IMG/VR virus record: IMGVR_UViG_3300009181_000043
Span: 35,123-99,122 of that record
DNA from: a virus
DNA length: 64,000 nt
Direction: 5' to 3' (one strand)
In this document: positions 18,264 to 27,378 of the stretch, piece by piece
Numbering within the stretch: position 1 is the first letter of the stretch
Layout: every line of letters starts with the position of its first letter
Notes under the pieces: generated by a model
What the model saw: the letters and a program-made list of their open reading frames with translations, nothing else
Database searches by the model: none
What the model was told of the DNA's origin: nothing
Translations under genes and position numbers: made by a program

Positions 18264-20153
18264 ATGGATGAAAAATCATTTCAGGAGCTAAAGAACCGAT
18301 CGCTATACGCCAGACTCAAACGTTTATTTAGTAACGATGTTATAGTTAGAAATGTTGGCGGCAAAAAGCTAAAGGTCATTGACACCGATGAAATTTTTTA
18401 CGCATCGGATCGCAACTCGTTGCGTGACCGTTTCAATCGACTTCGTTCAACATCGTATAATCAATATACAAGAGATTTTAATCTCAGTTATCAAAGCAGT
18501 CGTGTAGAACTATTTCGTGATTATGACACAATGGATATGGATCCAATTCTAGCCAGTGCATTGGACATTTATGCTGATGAATGTACCACTAGAAATGAGA
18601 TGGGAGATATAATCACAGTTCGTAGCAGCAACGACGATATCAAGAGCATATTAAACAATTTGTTCTATGACATCCTCAACATTGAATTCAACCTTTGGAG
18701 TTGGACTCGTAGTATGGTCAAGTATGGTGATTTTTATTTGAGAATGCACATCAGTCCAGAGTACGGTGTATACATGGTTGAACCACTCAGCAGTTATTAT
18801 GTAACTCGTATTGAGAATGCGCATTTGACCAACAGAAATTTCGTTAAGTTCCAAGTCAATCTACCATACGGAAATAAGATCGAAGATCTTGAGAACTATC
18901 AAATGGCACACTTTCGTTTGTTGAACGATAGTAATTTTTTACCGTATGGGAAATCAATGTTGGAAGGTGCTCGGCGTGTTTGGAAACAGTTGAGTTTGAT
19001 GGAAGACGCAATGTTGATCCATCGTATTATGAGAGCACCTGAAAAGCGTATTTTCAAGGTTGACATCGGTAACATTCCTCCAAATGAAGTTGATAACCAC
19101 ATGGAGCGGATTGTTACACAAATGAAGAAGACACCGTATTTGGATCAAGCAACGGGTGATTACAATTTGCGTTTCAATCTTCAAAACATGGCGGAGGACT
19201 TTTTCTTGCCAGTTCGTGGCAGTGATAGTGGTACTGATATTAGTAATTTACCAGGTCTTGAGTGGACAGGTACAGACGACATCGAGTATTTGCGCAACAA
19301 GATGATGGCTGCTCTCAAGATTCCCAAGGCATTCTTGGGATATGACGAAACTTTGAGCGGTAAAGCAACTTTGGCTGCGGAAGATATTCGATTTGCACGT
19401 ACCATTGAGCGTGTGCAACGTATTATTGTTAGTGAATTGAATAAAATTGCGGTGGTACATTTGTATTCACAAGGATATAAAGACGAATCTCTTGTAGATT
19501 TTAGTTTGGAACTGACCAACCCATCCACAATCTTTGAAAAGGAAAAGATTGATGTTTGGAAGAGCAAGGTTGAGGTCAGTAAGGACATGCAAGAAAACAA
19601 ACTATTCAGCAAAAAGTGGATTTATGAAAATGTGTTTGGTATGAGTGAACAGGATATGATTGTTCTTCAAAAACAACTTGTTGATGATGCTAAGGGTAAT
19701 TATCGCTTCAAGCAAATTGAAGAAGAGGGCAATGACCCTGCATTGCAATTCCTTAAGACCAAAGGTGATGAAAATGAAGGTGGTGCTGGAGAAGCTGGTG
19801 GAGAAGCTGGTGGAGAAGCTGGTGGAGAAGCTGGTGGTGAAGCTGGTGGTGAAGCTGGTGGTACGCCAGCAGGCGGTGCTGAACCTGCTCCTAAATTGAC
19901 TGAAAAGAAGCGTGATCAGACTGGTAGAAAGAATGCTAGAAAGTATCCATTCGGTGAAGATCCTTTGGGTACTTTGGAATTAAATTCTAGCAACGATCTG
20001 AGTCCTACTCACAAGTATAAGAATAACTCACCCATATCTTTGGAATCTTTGGTATCGTTAGATACATTACTCATGGGTTCTGAGAAGACTAAACAAGTAC
20101 TAAGAGAAGGTAAAAGTGTATCGTTTATGGATGAAACAAATATTAAAGAGTAA
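18264..20153 (+). CDS. Portal protein (gp20-like) with EAGG repeat tail
   Basis: 629 aa against 524 for T4 gp20. Characteristic segments include MDMDPILASALDIYADE near residue 90, a conserved SMLEGARRVWKQL helix, and LRNKMMAALKIPKAFLGYDE followed by LSGKATLAAEDIRFARTIERVQ. The portal is the dodecameric ring through which DNA enters and leaves the head and the nucleation point for prohead assembly. The C-terminal 130 residues are unusual, with a perfect EAGG tandem repeat (bases about 19791-19862) followed by a polar tail. The repeat is probably a flexible surface segment. Confidence 0.95.
   Translation: MDEKSFQELKNRSLYARLKRLFSNDVIVRNVGGKKLKVIDTDEIFYASDRNSLRDRFNRLRSTSYNQYTRDFNLSYQSSRVELFRDYDTMDMDPILASALDIYADECTTRNEMGDIITVRSSNDDIKSILNNLFYDILNIEFNLWSWTRSMVKYGDFYLRMHISPEYGVYMVEPLSSYYVTRIENAHLTNRNFVKFQVNLPYGNKIEDLENYQMAHFRLLNDSNFLPYGKSMLEGARRVWKQLSLMEDAMLIHRIMRAPEKRIFKVDIGNIPPNEVDNHMERIVTQMKKTPYLDQATGDYNLRFNLQNMAEDFFLPVRGSDSGTDISNLPGLEWTGTDDIEYLRNKMMAALKIPKAFLGYDETLSGKATLAAEDIRFARTIERVQRIIVSELNKIAVVHLYSQGYKDESLVDFSLELTNPSTIFEKEKIDVWKSKVEVSKDMQENKLFSKKWIYENVFGMSEQDMIVLQKQLVDDAKGNYRFKQIEEEGNDPALQFLKTKGDENEGGAGEAGGEAGGEAGGEAGGEAGGEAGGTPAGGAEPAPKLTEKKRDQTGRKNARKYPFGEDPLGTLELNSSNDLSPTHKYKNNSPISLESLVSLDTLLMGSEKTKQVLREGKSVSFMDETNIKE
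19791..19862 (+). repeat. 12-bp tandem repeat in portal gene (EAGG units)
   Basis: About six near-identical copies of a 12-bp unit of the form GAAGCTGGTGGN, in frame, encoding EAGG repeats. Near-identity at DNA level indicates recent expansion. Confidence 0.9.
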
Positions 20154-20185
20154 CACAATTCGTGAACATTTTGCAAAGTGAAACA

Positions 20186-20193
20186 TATTTATA
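20186..20193 (+). promoter_or_regulatory. Late-promoter-like TATTTATA
   Basis: Exact motif 14 nt before the ATG at 20208. A closer ATG at 20199 stops after five codons. Confidence 0.5.
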
Positions 20194-20207
20194 TTTAATG
20201 GAACTAT

Positions 20208-21074
20208 ATGCGTAAGAAAGCTAAACATTCTAAGTTTAAGAACAGTGGCGTATTATTTGAGCTACTCACACGCCAAATTACCGCCGATATCTTGGCTGGG
20301 CGAGACGAATCCTTTACGAAGAATTTGATGTTCAAGTACTTCAACGAAGGTACTGCTTTGGGCAAAGAATTTCAACTATACAACTTTTTGGTCAACCAGT
20401 CTTCTAAAAATACTGAGTCGGCTGATCGTATAATTGGTGTGGTTCTTCAAACACGCTCTAAGTTGAACGAGCGTGATCTAAATAGCCAAAAGTATAATTT
20501 GATCAAAGAGATTAAGGATAAATTTGATATCGATGAATTTTTGAAAAATAAAATTCCAAACTACAAATTGTATGCGAGTGTATACAAACTGTTTGAGAGC
20601 CAAAGTTCCGACGAGGCAAATATTGGAGTTGAAGACGTTGTTGAGGCTAGAGAATTTGTAATTGAGAATTTAACAAAAGAGAAGAAAACCGACTCTCAGG
20701 CATTGGATGTATATAGTTCACAACCGGCCGACGTTAAGTTGCTCGCATATAAGTTTTTGATTGAGAATTTTAACAAAAAATACTCAGCACTGTTGCCTGC
20801 TCAAAAAACTTTGCTCAAGGAGTATATCACAAATGTGTCCAACACCAACAAGTTTACTGAATTTGTCAATGATGAATACAAGCGAGTTTCTGATGCTTTG
20901 AAGGAACGTTCCATTCTTGTCAAAAGCAACATCATCAAGATCAAGCTCAATGAAACTGTTACTCAACTTTCAAATAAGACAATAACCGGTGTTGTTAAAG
21001 AAAATCAATTGGGTAGCTTATTAAGCGCATACGAATTGATTGATGAGTTGAACAAATTAGCCAATGAAAACTAA
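20208..21074 (+). CDS. Unknown head-region protein, 288 aa
   Basis: Not recognised by family. It is highly charged and helical throughout (many Lys, Glu, Asn and Leu), with a basic N-terminus and no membrane segment or cysteine motif. It lies between portal and prohead protease, the place of the prohead core genes 67 and 68 in T4, though it is much longer than those. It has its own late-type motif and overlaps the next gene by 11 nt. A role in the head core or in initiating assembly is a positional inference. Confidence 0.6.
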   Translation: MRKKAKHSKFKNSGVLFELLTRQITADILAGRDESFTKNLMFKYFNEGTALGKEFQLYNFLVNQSSKNTESADRIIGVVLQTRSKLNERDLNSQKYNLIKEIKDKFDIDEFLKNKIPNYKLYASVYKLFESQSSDEANIGVEDVVEAREFVIENLTKEKKTDSQALDVYSSQPADVKLLAYKFLIENFNKKYSALLPAQKTLLKEYITNVSNTNKFTEFVNDEYKRVSDALKERSILVKSNIIKIKLNETVTQLSNKTITGVVKENQLGSLLSAYELIDELNKLANEN

Positions 21075-22209
21075 ACTAAACGAATCTGGTGATCCATTTA
21101 GAGATATTGTCAAGCAGTACGCTAAAATGTACCGTGACAGTGAACTTGCTCGTATTGACAAAGAACAATACTCAAAATGGCTACAAGTTCATGCCGATAA
21201 AATGAGCCCTGCGACCAGAGCATCTATTGAAAAAAAAGTACAATCGGCAATCAACGGTAAAAACGAAGCTTCGACAAGTAGTGGTGCTGGTCCAGTATCC
21301 ACACCATTTGCATTTAGTCGCCGGGGACCTGGTAATGTAAAAGCAGCAACTCAGTTGGGTTTCAAGTTGGCAAAACCAGTTGCTCATTCCAAGGATTTAT
21401 CGTTGGAGAATCAGATGTATAGCGAACCAGCATATATTACTCCAGCACAAAATATTGAACCAGTTGATACGTGGGCAGATGCTAATGGGTTGGTTCAACA
21501 CGGAGATCCAGAGTTAGATCCCGGTCTTGCCGGCCATCGCCAAGGTGCGTTGCCAATGTCAGAAGCTGGGAAAAAGATTGATCAAGTAGCTAAAATGCTT
21601 GAGGGGTTGAGTGGTATTCGTTATCGCAGACGTTTTAATGAAGCAGATGCCGCCGCTCAAGCAACGGTGTCAGCACCAGCACCAGCACCGACGGCACAAC
21701 CAAAAACATCGGCGGCACCCAATGTACAAGTTCAAAGTTATAGTTTACAACCCGATTTTAGCGAGTTTGATACAAAGTTAAAGGATAGCACCGAGGCACT
21801 CAAAACCGGTCTTCAAAAGAAGATTCAAGATCAAATTTTGAACAAAAAAATTGTGGTTAGGGCAAGCAAGGGATATAAACAACCAGAGTCCGATTACACT
21901 CTCAATGTTACTGGTGTAAATATTGATTATTACTACGACCGTTATGTAATTATTATTGTTGGTCGTGAAGAGAGTAAGCAAAAAACAGCTAAATTCTTTA
22001 TCAAGCCTGGATTCAAGCTTAAAATCTTGGGTTCTGCCGATGTAAAACCCAAAGACAGATATCAAATTGCCAAGTCTCAAGCATTGGTTGATCCCAACAA
22101 ACAAGCTTCTGCAACACCTAGCAATACGGTGACCAGCAAGGAACCACCCGAGGTTTCTGCCGAGACAAAACCAGAAGATAAAGGTGGCACACAACCGCCA
22201 CCAGTATAA
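21064..22209 (+). CDS. Unknown head-region protein with early L-x-E site, 381 aa
   Basis: Not recognised. The N-terminus MKTKLNESGD places an L-x-E (LNE, residues 5-7) near the start, as expected for prohead-protease substrates. A helical first 60 residues is followed by a long Ala/Pro/Ser/Thr-rich linker with APAPAPTA, then a compact domain (about 225-335) with alternating hydrophobic strands such as YDRYVIIIVGREE, and a Pro-rich tail. The start overlaps the upstream stop by 11 nt and the prohead protease follows after 3 nt. The composition and position suggest a head-core or packaged protein. Confidence 0.6.
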   Translation: MKTKLNESGDPFRDIVKQYAKMYRDSELARIDKEQYSKWLQVHADKMSPATRASIEKKVQSAINGKNEASTSSGAGPVSTPFAFSRRGPGNVKAATQLGFKLAKPVAHSKDLSLENQMYSEPAYITPAQNIEPVDTWADANGLVQHGDPELDPGLAGHRQGALPMSEAGKKIDQVAKMLEGLSGIRYRRRFNEADAAAQATVSAPAPAPTAQPKTSAAPNVQVQSYSLQPDFSEFDTKLKDSTEALKTGLQKKIQDQILNKKIVVRASKGYKQPESDYTLNVTGVNIDYYYDRYVIIIVGREESKQKTAKFFIKPGFKLKILGSADVKPKDRYQIAKSQALVDPNKQASATPSNTVTSKEPPEVSAETKPEDKGGTQPPPV

Positions 22210-22212
22210 ATT

Positions 22213-22824
22213 ATGAACACATTATTGATTGATGTATTACCGTTTGAGTTTAAGATTAAGAAGGCTTCGCTCACCGAAAGTTTGAGCGATGGAAAGCTTC
22301 TTGTCACGGGCACATTACAACGTGCCGAAGCAAAGAATCAAAACGGTAGAATTTACCCAAAAGGAATTTTGGAACGTGAAGCAACAAAGTACATGGACAA
22401 CTTTGTTAAACAACGACGTGCAATGGGTGAATTGGATCATCCAGAGAGCAGCGTCGTTAACCTCAAAAACGTTAGTCACAACATTGTTGATATGGGTTGG
22501 GACGGTGACGATCTTGTTGGTACTGTGGAAATTCTTCCTACTCCAAGTGGCAACATTCTCAAGGATCTGCTCAAGGCAGGTATTTTGTTGGGAATCAGTA
22601 GTCGTGGATTGGGTAGTGTCAAAAAAGACATGCGAGAAGGAGCCGATGTTGTACAAGACGACTTTGACTTGATTGCATTTGATTTTGTTAGTAATCCAAG
22701 TACTCAAGGAGCATTTATGTATCCTGCTGGTAAAATCACTGAAAGTGTAAATCAGTCCAGCACCATCATCAATCCTTACCAAAATATTGATAGAATTATT
22801 CGTGATATCATCTCCGAATTATAA
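22213..22824 (+). CDS. Prohead core protease (gp21-like)
   Basis: 203 aa (T4 gp21 is 212). The serine protease signatures are present: the catalytic His in MGELDHPESS and the Ser in GISSRGLGS, with NGRIYP near the N-terminus, as in the herpes-assemblin-like protease family. It cleaves head proteins after L/I-x-E once the prohead is complete. It carries such a site itself (SLTE, ending at about residue 22), consistent with self-processing. Several window proteins with early L-x-E sites are candidate substrates. It begins 3 nt after the upstream stop. Confidence 0.94.
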   Translation: MNTLLIDVLPFEFKIKKASLTESLSDGKLLVTGTLQRAEAKNQNGRIYPKGILEREATKYMDNFVKQRRAMGELDHPESSVVNLKNVSHNIVDMGWDGDDLVGTVEILPTPSGNILKDLLKAGILLGISSRGLGSVKKDMREGADVVQDDFDLIAFDFVSNPSTQGAFMYPAGKITESVNQSSTIINPYQNIDRIIRDIISEL

Positions 22825-22833
22825 TTTGAAACC

Positions 22834-22841
22834 TATTTATA
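22834..22841 (+). promoter_or_regulatory. Late-promoter-like TATTTATA
   Basis: Exact motif, 4 nt before the ATG at 22846; no Shine-Dalgarno. Confidence 0.6.
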
Positions 22842-22845
22842 GCAT

Positions 22846-23301
22846 ATGATCAAGCTAAAACACCTAGTAGAAAATTCAACCGAGACGGCATATGCTCCCT
22901 TGAGCAAGGAGGAAAAGATTAAGTTGCGTGAAACTATCAAGTCTTACAACGAATATCGTAAGAGCTTGAAGGCATCGGTTGTGTACGAGACCGCTAACAA
23001 GATTATGGAAGCTGTGAATCTTGCCGAGCGTTATGCCATCAAGGAATGTAATGAATGGATGGAAGCCAAGATGGTTGAGCGTGATATGAAGGATGTCAAG
23101 AAGATGGCTCAAAAGTTGTATGAAGAAGCACACAAAATCAAGAGTGTGGAGCAACAACTTGAAATGTTGTATGAAGAAATTGGTTTGAAATTGGAGCGTT
23201 ATTTTGAAATTGCAGACCCTATTGAGGTTCAACAAGGTACTGCAACTCCTACTTCACAACCTGCTGCGCCAGCACCAATGAAGAGTGTGGAAAGTAAGTA
23301 A
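22846..23301 (+). CDS. Coiled-coil head-region protein with capsid-tag-like N-terminus
   Basis: 151 aa. The N-terminus MIKLKHLVEN has L-x-E at residues 7-9 and matches the tag-like start of the ligase, the nucleotidyltransferases and the protein at 29194. The rest is a long charged helix, probably coiled coil, with a short Pro/Ala/Thr tail. Its place between protease and scaffold resembles that of T4 core or internal proteins, so a packaged internal or core protein is the best guess. The stop codon directly abuts the stop of the convergent minus-strand gene, with no base between them. Confidence 0.65.
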   Translation: MIKLKHLVENSTETAYAPLSKEEKIKLRETIKSYNEYRKSLKASVVYETANKIMEAVNLAERYAIKECNEWMEAKMVERDMKDVKKMAQKLYEEAHKIKSVEQQLEMLYEEIGLKLERYFEIADPIEVQQGTATPTSQPAAPAPMKSVESK

Positions 23302-23697
23302 TTACTTCAACCCTTTTAACTTGGGATCTGATGGTACCGATTCAATAAAGGACAGCAGCTTTTCAAAACTCTCGAAGACGTAACGACGGTGTGTCTCAAG
23401 GACATAACCGTCTTCGTCTTTGTATATCTTAACTGGTACCAATTGGTCCAACATTTCGAGCGTAGGAACTTCGATCTCACTCACCATATCAGTGTCGTTG
23501 TCGATCTTGAATCCCATGTCACCCAACGTGTCAATTTCATGAAAGTTCCAACCACTTGGATGATCAATATCAATCAGCTTGAATTTATCTGATTCTACTG
23601 GCGCATCACCGTAAGCACGGTTGAGGAAATTTCCCAATTTGATTTGGGAGTAATGATTGTGATAATTTTTAGAGTCCATATGAATTGATTCGGTCAA
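23302..23697 (-). CDS. Unknown minus-strand protein, 131 aa
   Basis: Not recognised. Acidic, soluble, no cysteines of note. Two starts are possible: ATG at 23697, or an internal ATG at 23679 (MDSKNY) that reduces overlap with the upstream minus-strand gene from 29 to 11 nt. It is probably co-transcribed with the gene at 23669-24262. The pair interrupts the otherwise plus-strand head operon. Confidence 0.6.
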   Translation of the reverse strand: MTESIHMDSKNYHNHYSQIKLGNFLNRAYGDAPVESDKFKLIDIDHPSGWNFHEIDTLGDMGFKIDNDTDMVSEIEVPTLEMLDQLVPVKIYKDEDGYVLETHRRYVFESFEKLLSFIESVPSDPKLKGLK

Positions 23698-24262
23698 TAA
23701 AGTCGGCTAGTATCTTGCCCTTTTGCGCATCTGGTTGGTTAAAGATGGTACTTAAAGTGTAAACGATCTTGGGTTTGTCACTGTTCTGACTTGCCCCACG
23801 AATTTCTACAAAGCAAGCATAATTGTACATCCCGCTGTTTTGATTATTTTTCAACTTCTTGAAGACATAACTTTTGGTGGTTTCATTACTGAATACTTCT
23901 GCACTCAACTCGTTGCTGCTTTTCTTGTGAACAAAGTTGACTTTACCAAATCCACCAAATCCATTTTGTTTGTTTTGAAAAGTAAGCAATTCTTGTTTAT
24001 CAAATGGCACGCCTATATTTTCGTTCAGTAATTGATCAAAACTTTTACCTTCTACTTCTCGCATTTTGCTAACACTGTACTCTGCTTCTTTGAGTCTATT
24101 CACAATTTCTTTTACTTTTGTGAAGTCTCTCGCAGCTTTGGTACTAATGTCGTGTGCCGTTTTTCTCAGATTGGCTGAGACTTTTTTGGGCGACACATCA
24201 CCTTTTTGGACTGCTCTTACGAGTCTAAAGTATCGTGCTTGTTTTTCCGATTTTGCTGGCAT
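23669..24262 (-). CDS. Minus-strand protein with DUF3008-like N-terminus, 197 aa
   Basis: The first 45 residues (MPAKSEKQARYFRLVRAVQ, then KGDVSPKKVS) resemble the small DUF3008 domain, typically starting PAKSKAQQ-R and found in phage and bacterial proteins of unknown function. A LLNE occurs near residue 80, a possible L-x-E cleavage site. The C-terminal half looks like a compact alpha/beta domain. The gene reads from a late-type motif 5 nt upstream on the minus strand, so it is likely expressed late. Confidence 0.6.
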   Translation of the reverse strand: MPAKSEKQARYFRLVRAVQKGDVSPKKVSANLRKTAHDISTKAARDFTKVKEIVNRLKEAEYSVSKMREVEGKSFDQLLNENIGVPFDKQELLTFQNKQNGFGGFGKVNFVHKKSSNELSAEVFSNETTKSYVFKKLKNNQNSGMYNYACFVEIRGASQNSDKPKIVYTLSTIFNQPDAQKGKILADFIDRINSYGL

Positions 24263-24267
24263 ACATC

Positions 24268-24275
24268 TATAAATA
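24268..24275 (-). promoter_or_regulatory. Late-promoter-like TATTTATA on minus strand
   Basis: TATTTATA read on the minus strand, 5 nt upstream of the ATG at 24262. It shows that the motif follows gene orientation. Confidence 0.6.
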
Positions 24276-24308
24276 GCAAAAAATTTATGATTTTCTCTTT
24301 TTTAGTTA

Positions 24309-24316
24309 TATTTATT
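24309..24316 (+). promoter_or_regulatory. Late-promoter-like TATTTATT
   Basis: Variant motif 94 nt before the scaffold ATG. The scaffold gene itself has a Shine-Dalgarno (AGGAAAGG, 24394-24401). A TATAAATA at 24402-24409 overlaps the ribosome-binding spacer. Confidence 0.35.
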
Positions 24317-24410
24317 ATGAAATGCGTCAATGTCTTTGATGCCACACTAACATAATCTTCTTTGGAGTTCTCCAATAACTTCACCATTAAATTAGGAAAG
24401 GTATAAATAT

Positions 24411-25523
24411 ATGAGCGATCTATTGAAAGAAAGCATCGCAGACGCAAAGGCTGTTCGTGAAACAGCAATAGCCAATGCAAAAACCTTCCTTGAGGAAAAC
24501 TTCGCAAAAAGCATGAAAGAGATGTTTGCGGAAAAGCTCAAGGAAGAATCAGAAGAAACCGCAGCAGCAGAAACTGAGGAAGGCAAGATCGAAGAGAAGC
24601 TTGCAACCTCAAAGATTGGTGGCGAAAAGGGTAATGAAGCTTCAAAGCAACATCCTGTCAAGCCATCCACTTCTGCAAACAAAAACACCGAACCATCTGG
24701 TAAGCAAGAATTTGATGCCACCATGGAAGAGGGAACCGAGATCACCAGTGAAGAATTGGATGAGATCCTCGCAGAGCTTGAAACCGAAGGCGCAGCCCAA
24801 GGTCAACAAGTTGTTGCTGAGGAAGAAGGTTGTGAAACCGACTCAACAGCACATCATGGTGGTTCTGACGATTCGGATGATTTGAATCTCGACGAATTGC
24901 TCGCAGAGTTGGACGAGGAAGGTCAAGCAGCACCAGTTGCTCCTGCCGCACTTGATCCAGCAATCGCAGCACAACCTCCAGTTGCTCCAGTTGCTCCAGT
25001 AGCACCTGTTGCTCCAGTAGCAGGTCAGATTCCATCACCATCAGAGGGTGAAGATTGTGATGACTGCGACACCGACATCAGTTCCGAAGAGATGGCGGAA
25101 GCACTTGTTGCCTTGAGTGAAGAAAATGAAGCATTGAAGGTACAAGTTGAAGAAGCAATGAACACCGTTAAGTACATGAAAGATGTGCTTGCGGAAACCA
25201 ATTTGTTGAATGCTAAGTTGCTTTACACCAACAAGCTATTCAAGGGTAAGAATTTGACCGAAGCGCAAAAGCACAAGGTCATTAGCACATTTGACCTCAC
25301 CAGAACACTGCGTGAGATCAAGTTGGCTTATACAGTTTTGGCCGAATCATTTAATGCCGGTGGATCAGTTGCCAAGAAAAAGACCAATGCAACTGTCTCA
25401 ACTATCACCGAAGGTTTGGCAAGCAAACCAGTATCATCAACAAAGCCTGCATCTACCATTGTAGAACCGCTGGCTGATCAGATGGCTTCAAGATTCCAAC
25501 TGCTCGCAGGAATCACGAAGTAA
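24411..25523 (+). CDS. Prohead scaffold/core protein (gp22-like)
   Basis: 370 aa, directly upstream of the major capsid gene. It is very acidic and helical, with long Glu/Ala-rich stretches, a PVAPVAPVAPVA repeat near residue 195 and a C-terminal coiled coil. The N-terminus MSDLLKESIADAK contains L-x-E (LKE). Composition, place and size fit the major scaffold, which fills the prohead and is digested by gp21. T4 gp22 is 269 aa. A good Shine-Dalgarno suggests high expression. Sequence similarity of scaffolds is weak, so the call rests mostly on context and composition. Confidence 0.8.
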   Translation: MSDLLKESIADAKAVRETAIANAKTFLEENFAKSMKEMFAEKLKEESEETAAAETEEGKIEEKLATSKIGGEKGNEASKQHPVKPSTSANKNTEPSGKQEFDATMEEGTEITSEELDEILAELETEGAAQGQQVVAEEEGCETDSTAHHGGSDDSDDLNLDELLAELDEEGQAAPVAPAALDPAIAAQPPVAPVAPVAPVAPVAGQIPSPSEGEDCDDCDTDISSEEMAEALVALSEENEALKVQVEEAMNTVKYMKDVLAETNLLNAKLLYTNKLFKGKNLTEAQKHKVISTFDLTRTLREIKLAYTVLAESFNAGGSVAKKKTNATVSTITEGLASKPVSSTKPASTIVEPLADQMASRFQLLAGITK

Positions 25524-25571
25524 AATTAGTTTGCGAGTAAGTAAACAAACCAAAAGATAGGAAACAATTAT

Positions 25572-27317
25572 ATGGATATTAAAGGTCTATTGACTAACAA
25601 TATGAATCCACAGGCTAAGCTGATGGCTGAAACCCGTGGTCTACAAGGCAAGTGGGAAAAGACAGGTCTGCTCGAAGGCACCAAGGGTGTTGAGAAGGCA
25701 CACATGTCCATCCTCTTGGAAAATCAAGCAAAGCAATTGCTCGACGAAGCAACCACGACTGGTACTAGTACCAGTTCTGAACAATGGGCTGGCGTAGCTC
25801 TTCCATTGGTTCGCCGTGTGTTTGCGGAGATCGCTGCTAAGGAGTTCGTCAGTGTTCAACCAATGAACCTCCCAAGCGGTCTGATCTTCTATCTCGACTT
25901 CAAGTATGGTTCTGGTAACCACTTGGGTCACACCGCTGGCGAAAGCCTTTTTGGTGGTAACAATAAGAAGCTAGGTTCAACCGACGCAGCAGTGAATGGT
26001 TTGTACGGTCAAGGTCGCTATGCGTACTCTGAGCGTACCGTAACTAGCTCTGCATTCAGTGCTGGTTATGCAACCGTTACAACCGCAAGTTGGAACGATT
26101 TGCAATTCGATTCAGCGTTTAGCTCATCAGTCAATAGTACCGGAAAAGTTGTTGGTACCTACAAGATCACATTCAACATCGACGACAACACTCAATCAAA
26201 CACCGCCGCCGCCACTGGTTACGCATGGAATGTTGATTTGAATGCTGTTCGTTCATTCCAGGCTTCATTGGCCAATACCGGATTGACCATGTTGAATACA
26301 TATGCAACCGCAACCAACACTGGTAGCATTGCAAATCCATACTACCAAATCAACTTGTTCACCACGCAGGCCGCTGGAGTCTTAGTGGCGTCACCAAGTA
26401 CATTGCGCTTGAATTACACGCTTCAACCTACGGATAATCTTCGTGGTGACTTTGAAGCTGGTAAGACAGCCGGTGAAGGTTCTGGCAACAGTTCCGCAAC
26501 CGCAACACAATCAATTGATACCGACATTGGTATTCCTGAAGTCAACCTTGAGTTGAAGAGCGAACCAATCGTTGCTAAGACTCGTAAGTTGAAGGCAGTC
26601 TGGACACCAGAATTGGCACAAGACTTGAATGCATACCACTCAATCGATGCAGAAGCAGAATTGACTGCGTTGTTGAGCGAGTATGTGTCAATGGAAATCG
26701 ACTTGGAAATCCTCGACATGTTAAACGAGTCTGTGACCGGTACAACAACCGAGGCATGGAGTGCTCAAATCGGTACCGAGTTCACCAAGAGTCTGAACAA
26801 TCAAACTGATGTTGCTACGTTCACCCGTGTGACGAACGCATCAGCAAACCGTACCGCATACGTCAAGTCAACCTGGTTCCAAACCCTTGGTAACAAGATC
26901 CAAAAGGTCAGTAACAAGATTCACCAGTTGACATTGCGTGGTGGTGCTAACTTCTTGGTGTGCTCACCAGATGTTGCAACTATTCTGGAGTCAATCCCAG
27001 GGTACGTTGTCAGCACTGATGGTGACCAAGCTAAGTTCGCAATGGGTGTGAGTCGTGTTGGTAGCTTCGCAAGTCGCTTCCAAGTCTACAAGAACCCATA
27101 CATGACCGATAACGTCATTCTGCTTGGTTTCCGTGGAAGCAACTTCCTCGAAACCGGTGCTGTGTACGCTCCATACATCCCACTCATCCAGACCCCATTG
27201 GTCTATGATCCAGTGAACTTCACCCCACGTCGTGGTGTGATGACCCGCTACGCTAAGAAGGTAGTCCGTCCGGAGTTCTACGGTAAAGTCTTGATCGCCG
27301 ATCTCGACACCGTATAA
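25572..27317 (+). CDS. Major capsid protein (gp23-like)
   Basis: 581 aa (T4 gp23 is 521). Typical features are an N-terminal pro-region ending in LLDEATTT (L-x-E followed by A), then WAGVALPLVRRVFAEI and VQPMNLPSGLIFYLDFKYG, and a C-terminal YAPYIPLIQTP followed by FTPRRGVMTRYAKK. Cleavage after the LDE near residue 60 by the gp21-like protease is predicted. It forms the hexamers of the head. A Shine-Dalgarno (AGGAAAC) precedes it and a strong terminator follows. Confidence 0.96.
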   Translation: MDIKGLLTNNMNPQAKLMAETRGLQGKWEKTGLLEGTKGVEKAHMSILLENQAKQLLDEATTTGTSTSSEQWAGVALPLVRRVFAEIAAKEFVSVQPMNLPSGLIFYLDFKYGSGNHLGHTAGESLFGGNNKKLGSTDAAVNGLYGQGRYAYSERTVTSSAFSAGYATVTTASWNDLQFDSAFSSSVNSTGKVVGTYKITFNIDDNTQSNTAAATGYAWNVDLNAVRSFQASLANTGLTMLNTYATATNTGSIANPYYQINLFTTQAAGVLVASPSTLRLNYTLQPTDNLRGDFEAGKTAGEGSGNSSATATQSIDTDIGIPEVNLELKSEPIVAKTRKLKAVWTPELAQDLNAYHSIDAEAELTALLSEYVSMEIDLEILDMLNESVTGTTTEAWSAQIGTEFTKSLNNQTDVATFTRVTNASANRTAYVKSTWFQTLGNKIQKVSNKIHQLTLRGGANFLVCSPDVATILESIPGYVVSTDGDQAKFAMGVSRVGSFASRFQVYKNPYMTDNVILLGFRGSNFLETGAVYAPYIPLIQTPLVYDPVNFTPRRGVMTRYAKKVVRPEFYGKVLIADLDTV

Positions 27318-27343
27318 TTTGGATTAGTCTAAATTAGACAACA

Positions 27344-27377
27344 AACCCACCAGTCGAAAGGCTGGTGGGTTTTTTAT
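27344..27377 (+). terminator. Rho-independent terminator after major capsid gene
   Basis: CCCACCAG (27346-27353) pairs with CTGGTGGG (27362-27369); the turn can form a GAAA tetraloop (27356-27359). TTTTTT follows on the plus strand. It may also act weakly on the convergent minus-strand gene ending at 27379. Confidence 0.9.
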
Positions 27378-27378
27378 T

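Noticed and set aside
24402-24409. TATAAATA directly before the scaffold ATG
   Set aside because: Lies between the Shine-Dalgarno and the start, too close to act as a promoter for a leadered mRNA; treated as chance in A/T-rich spacer.
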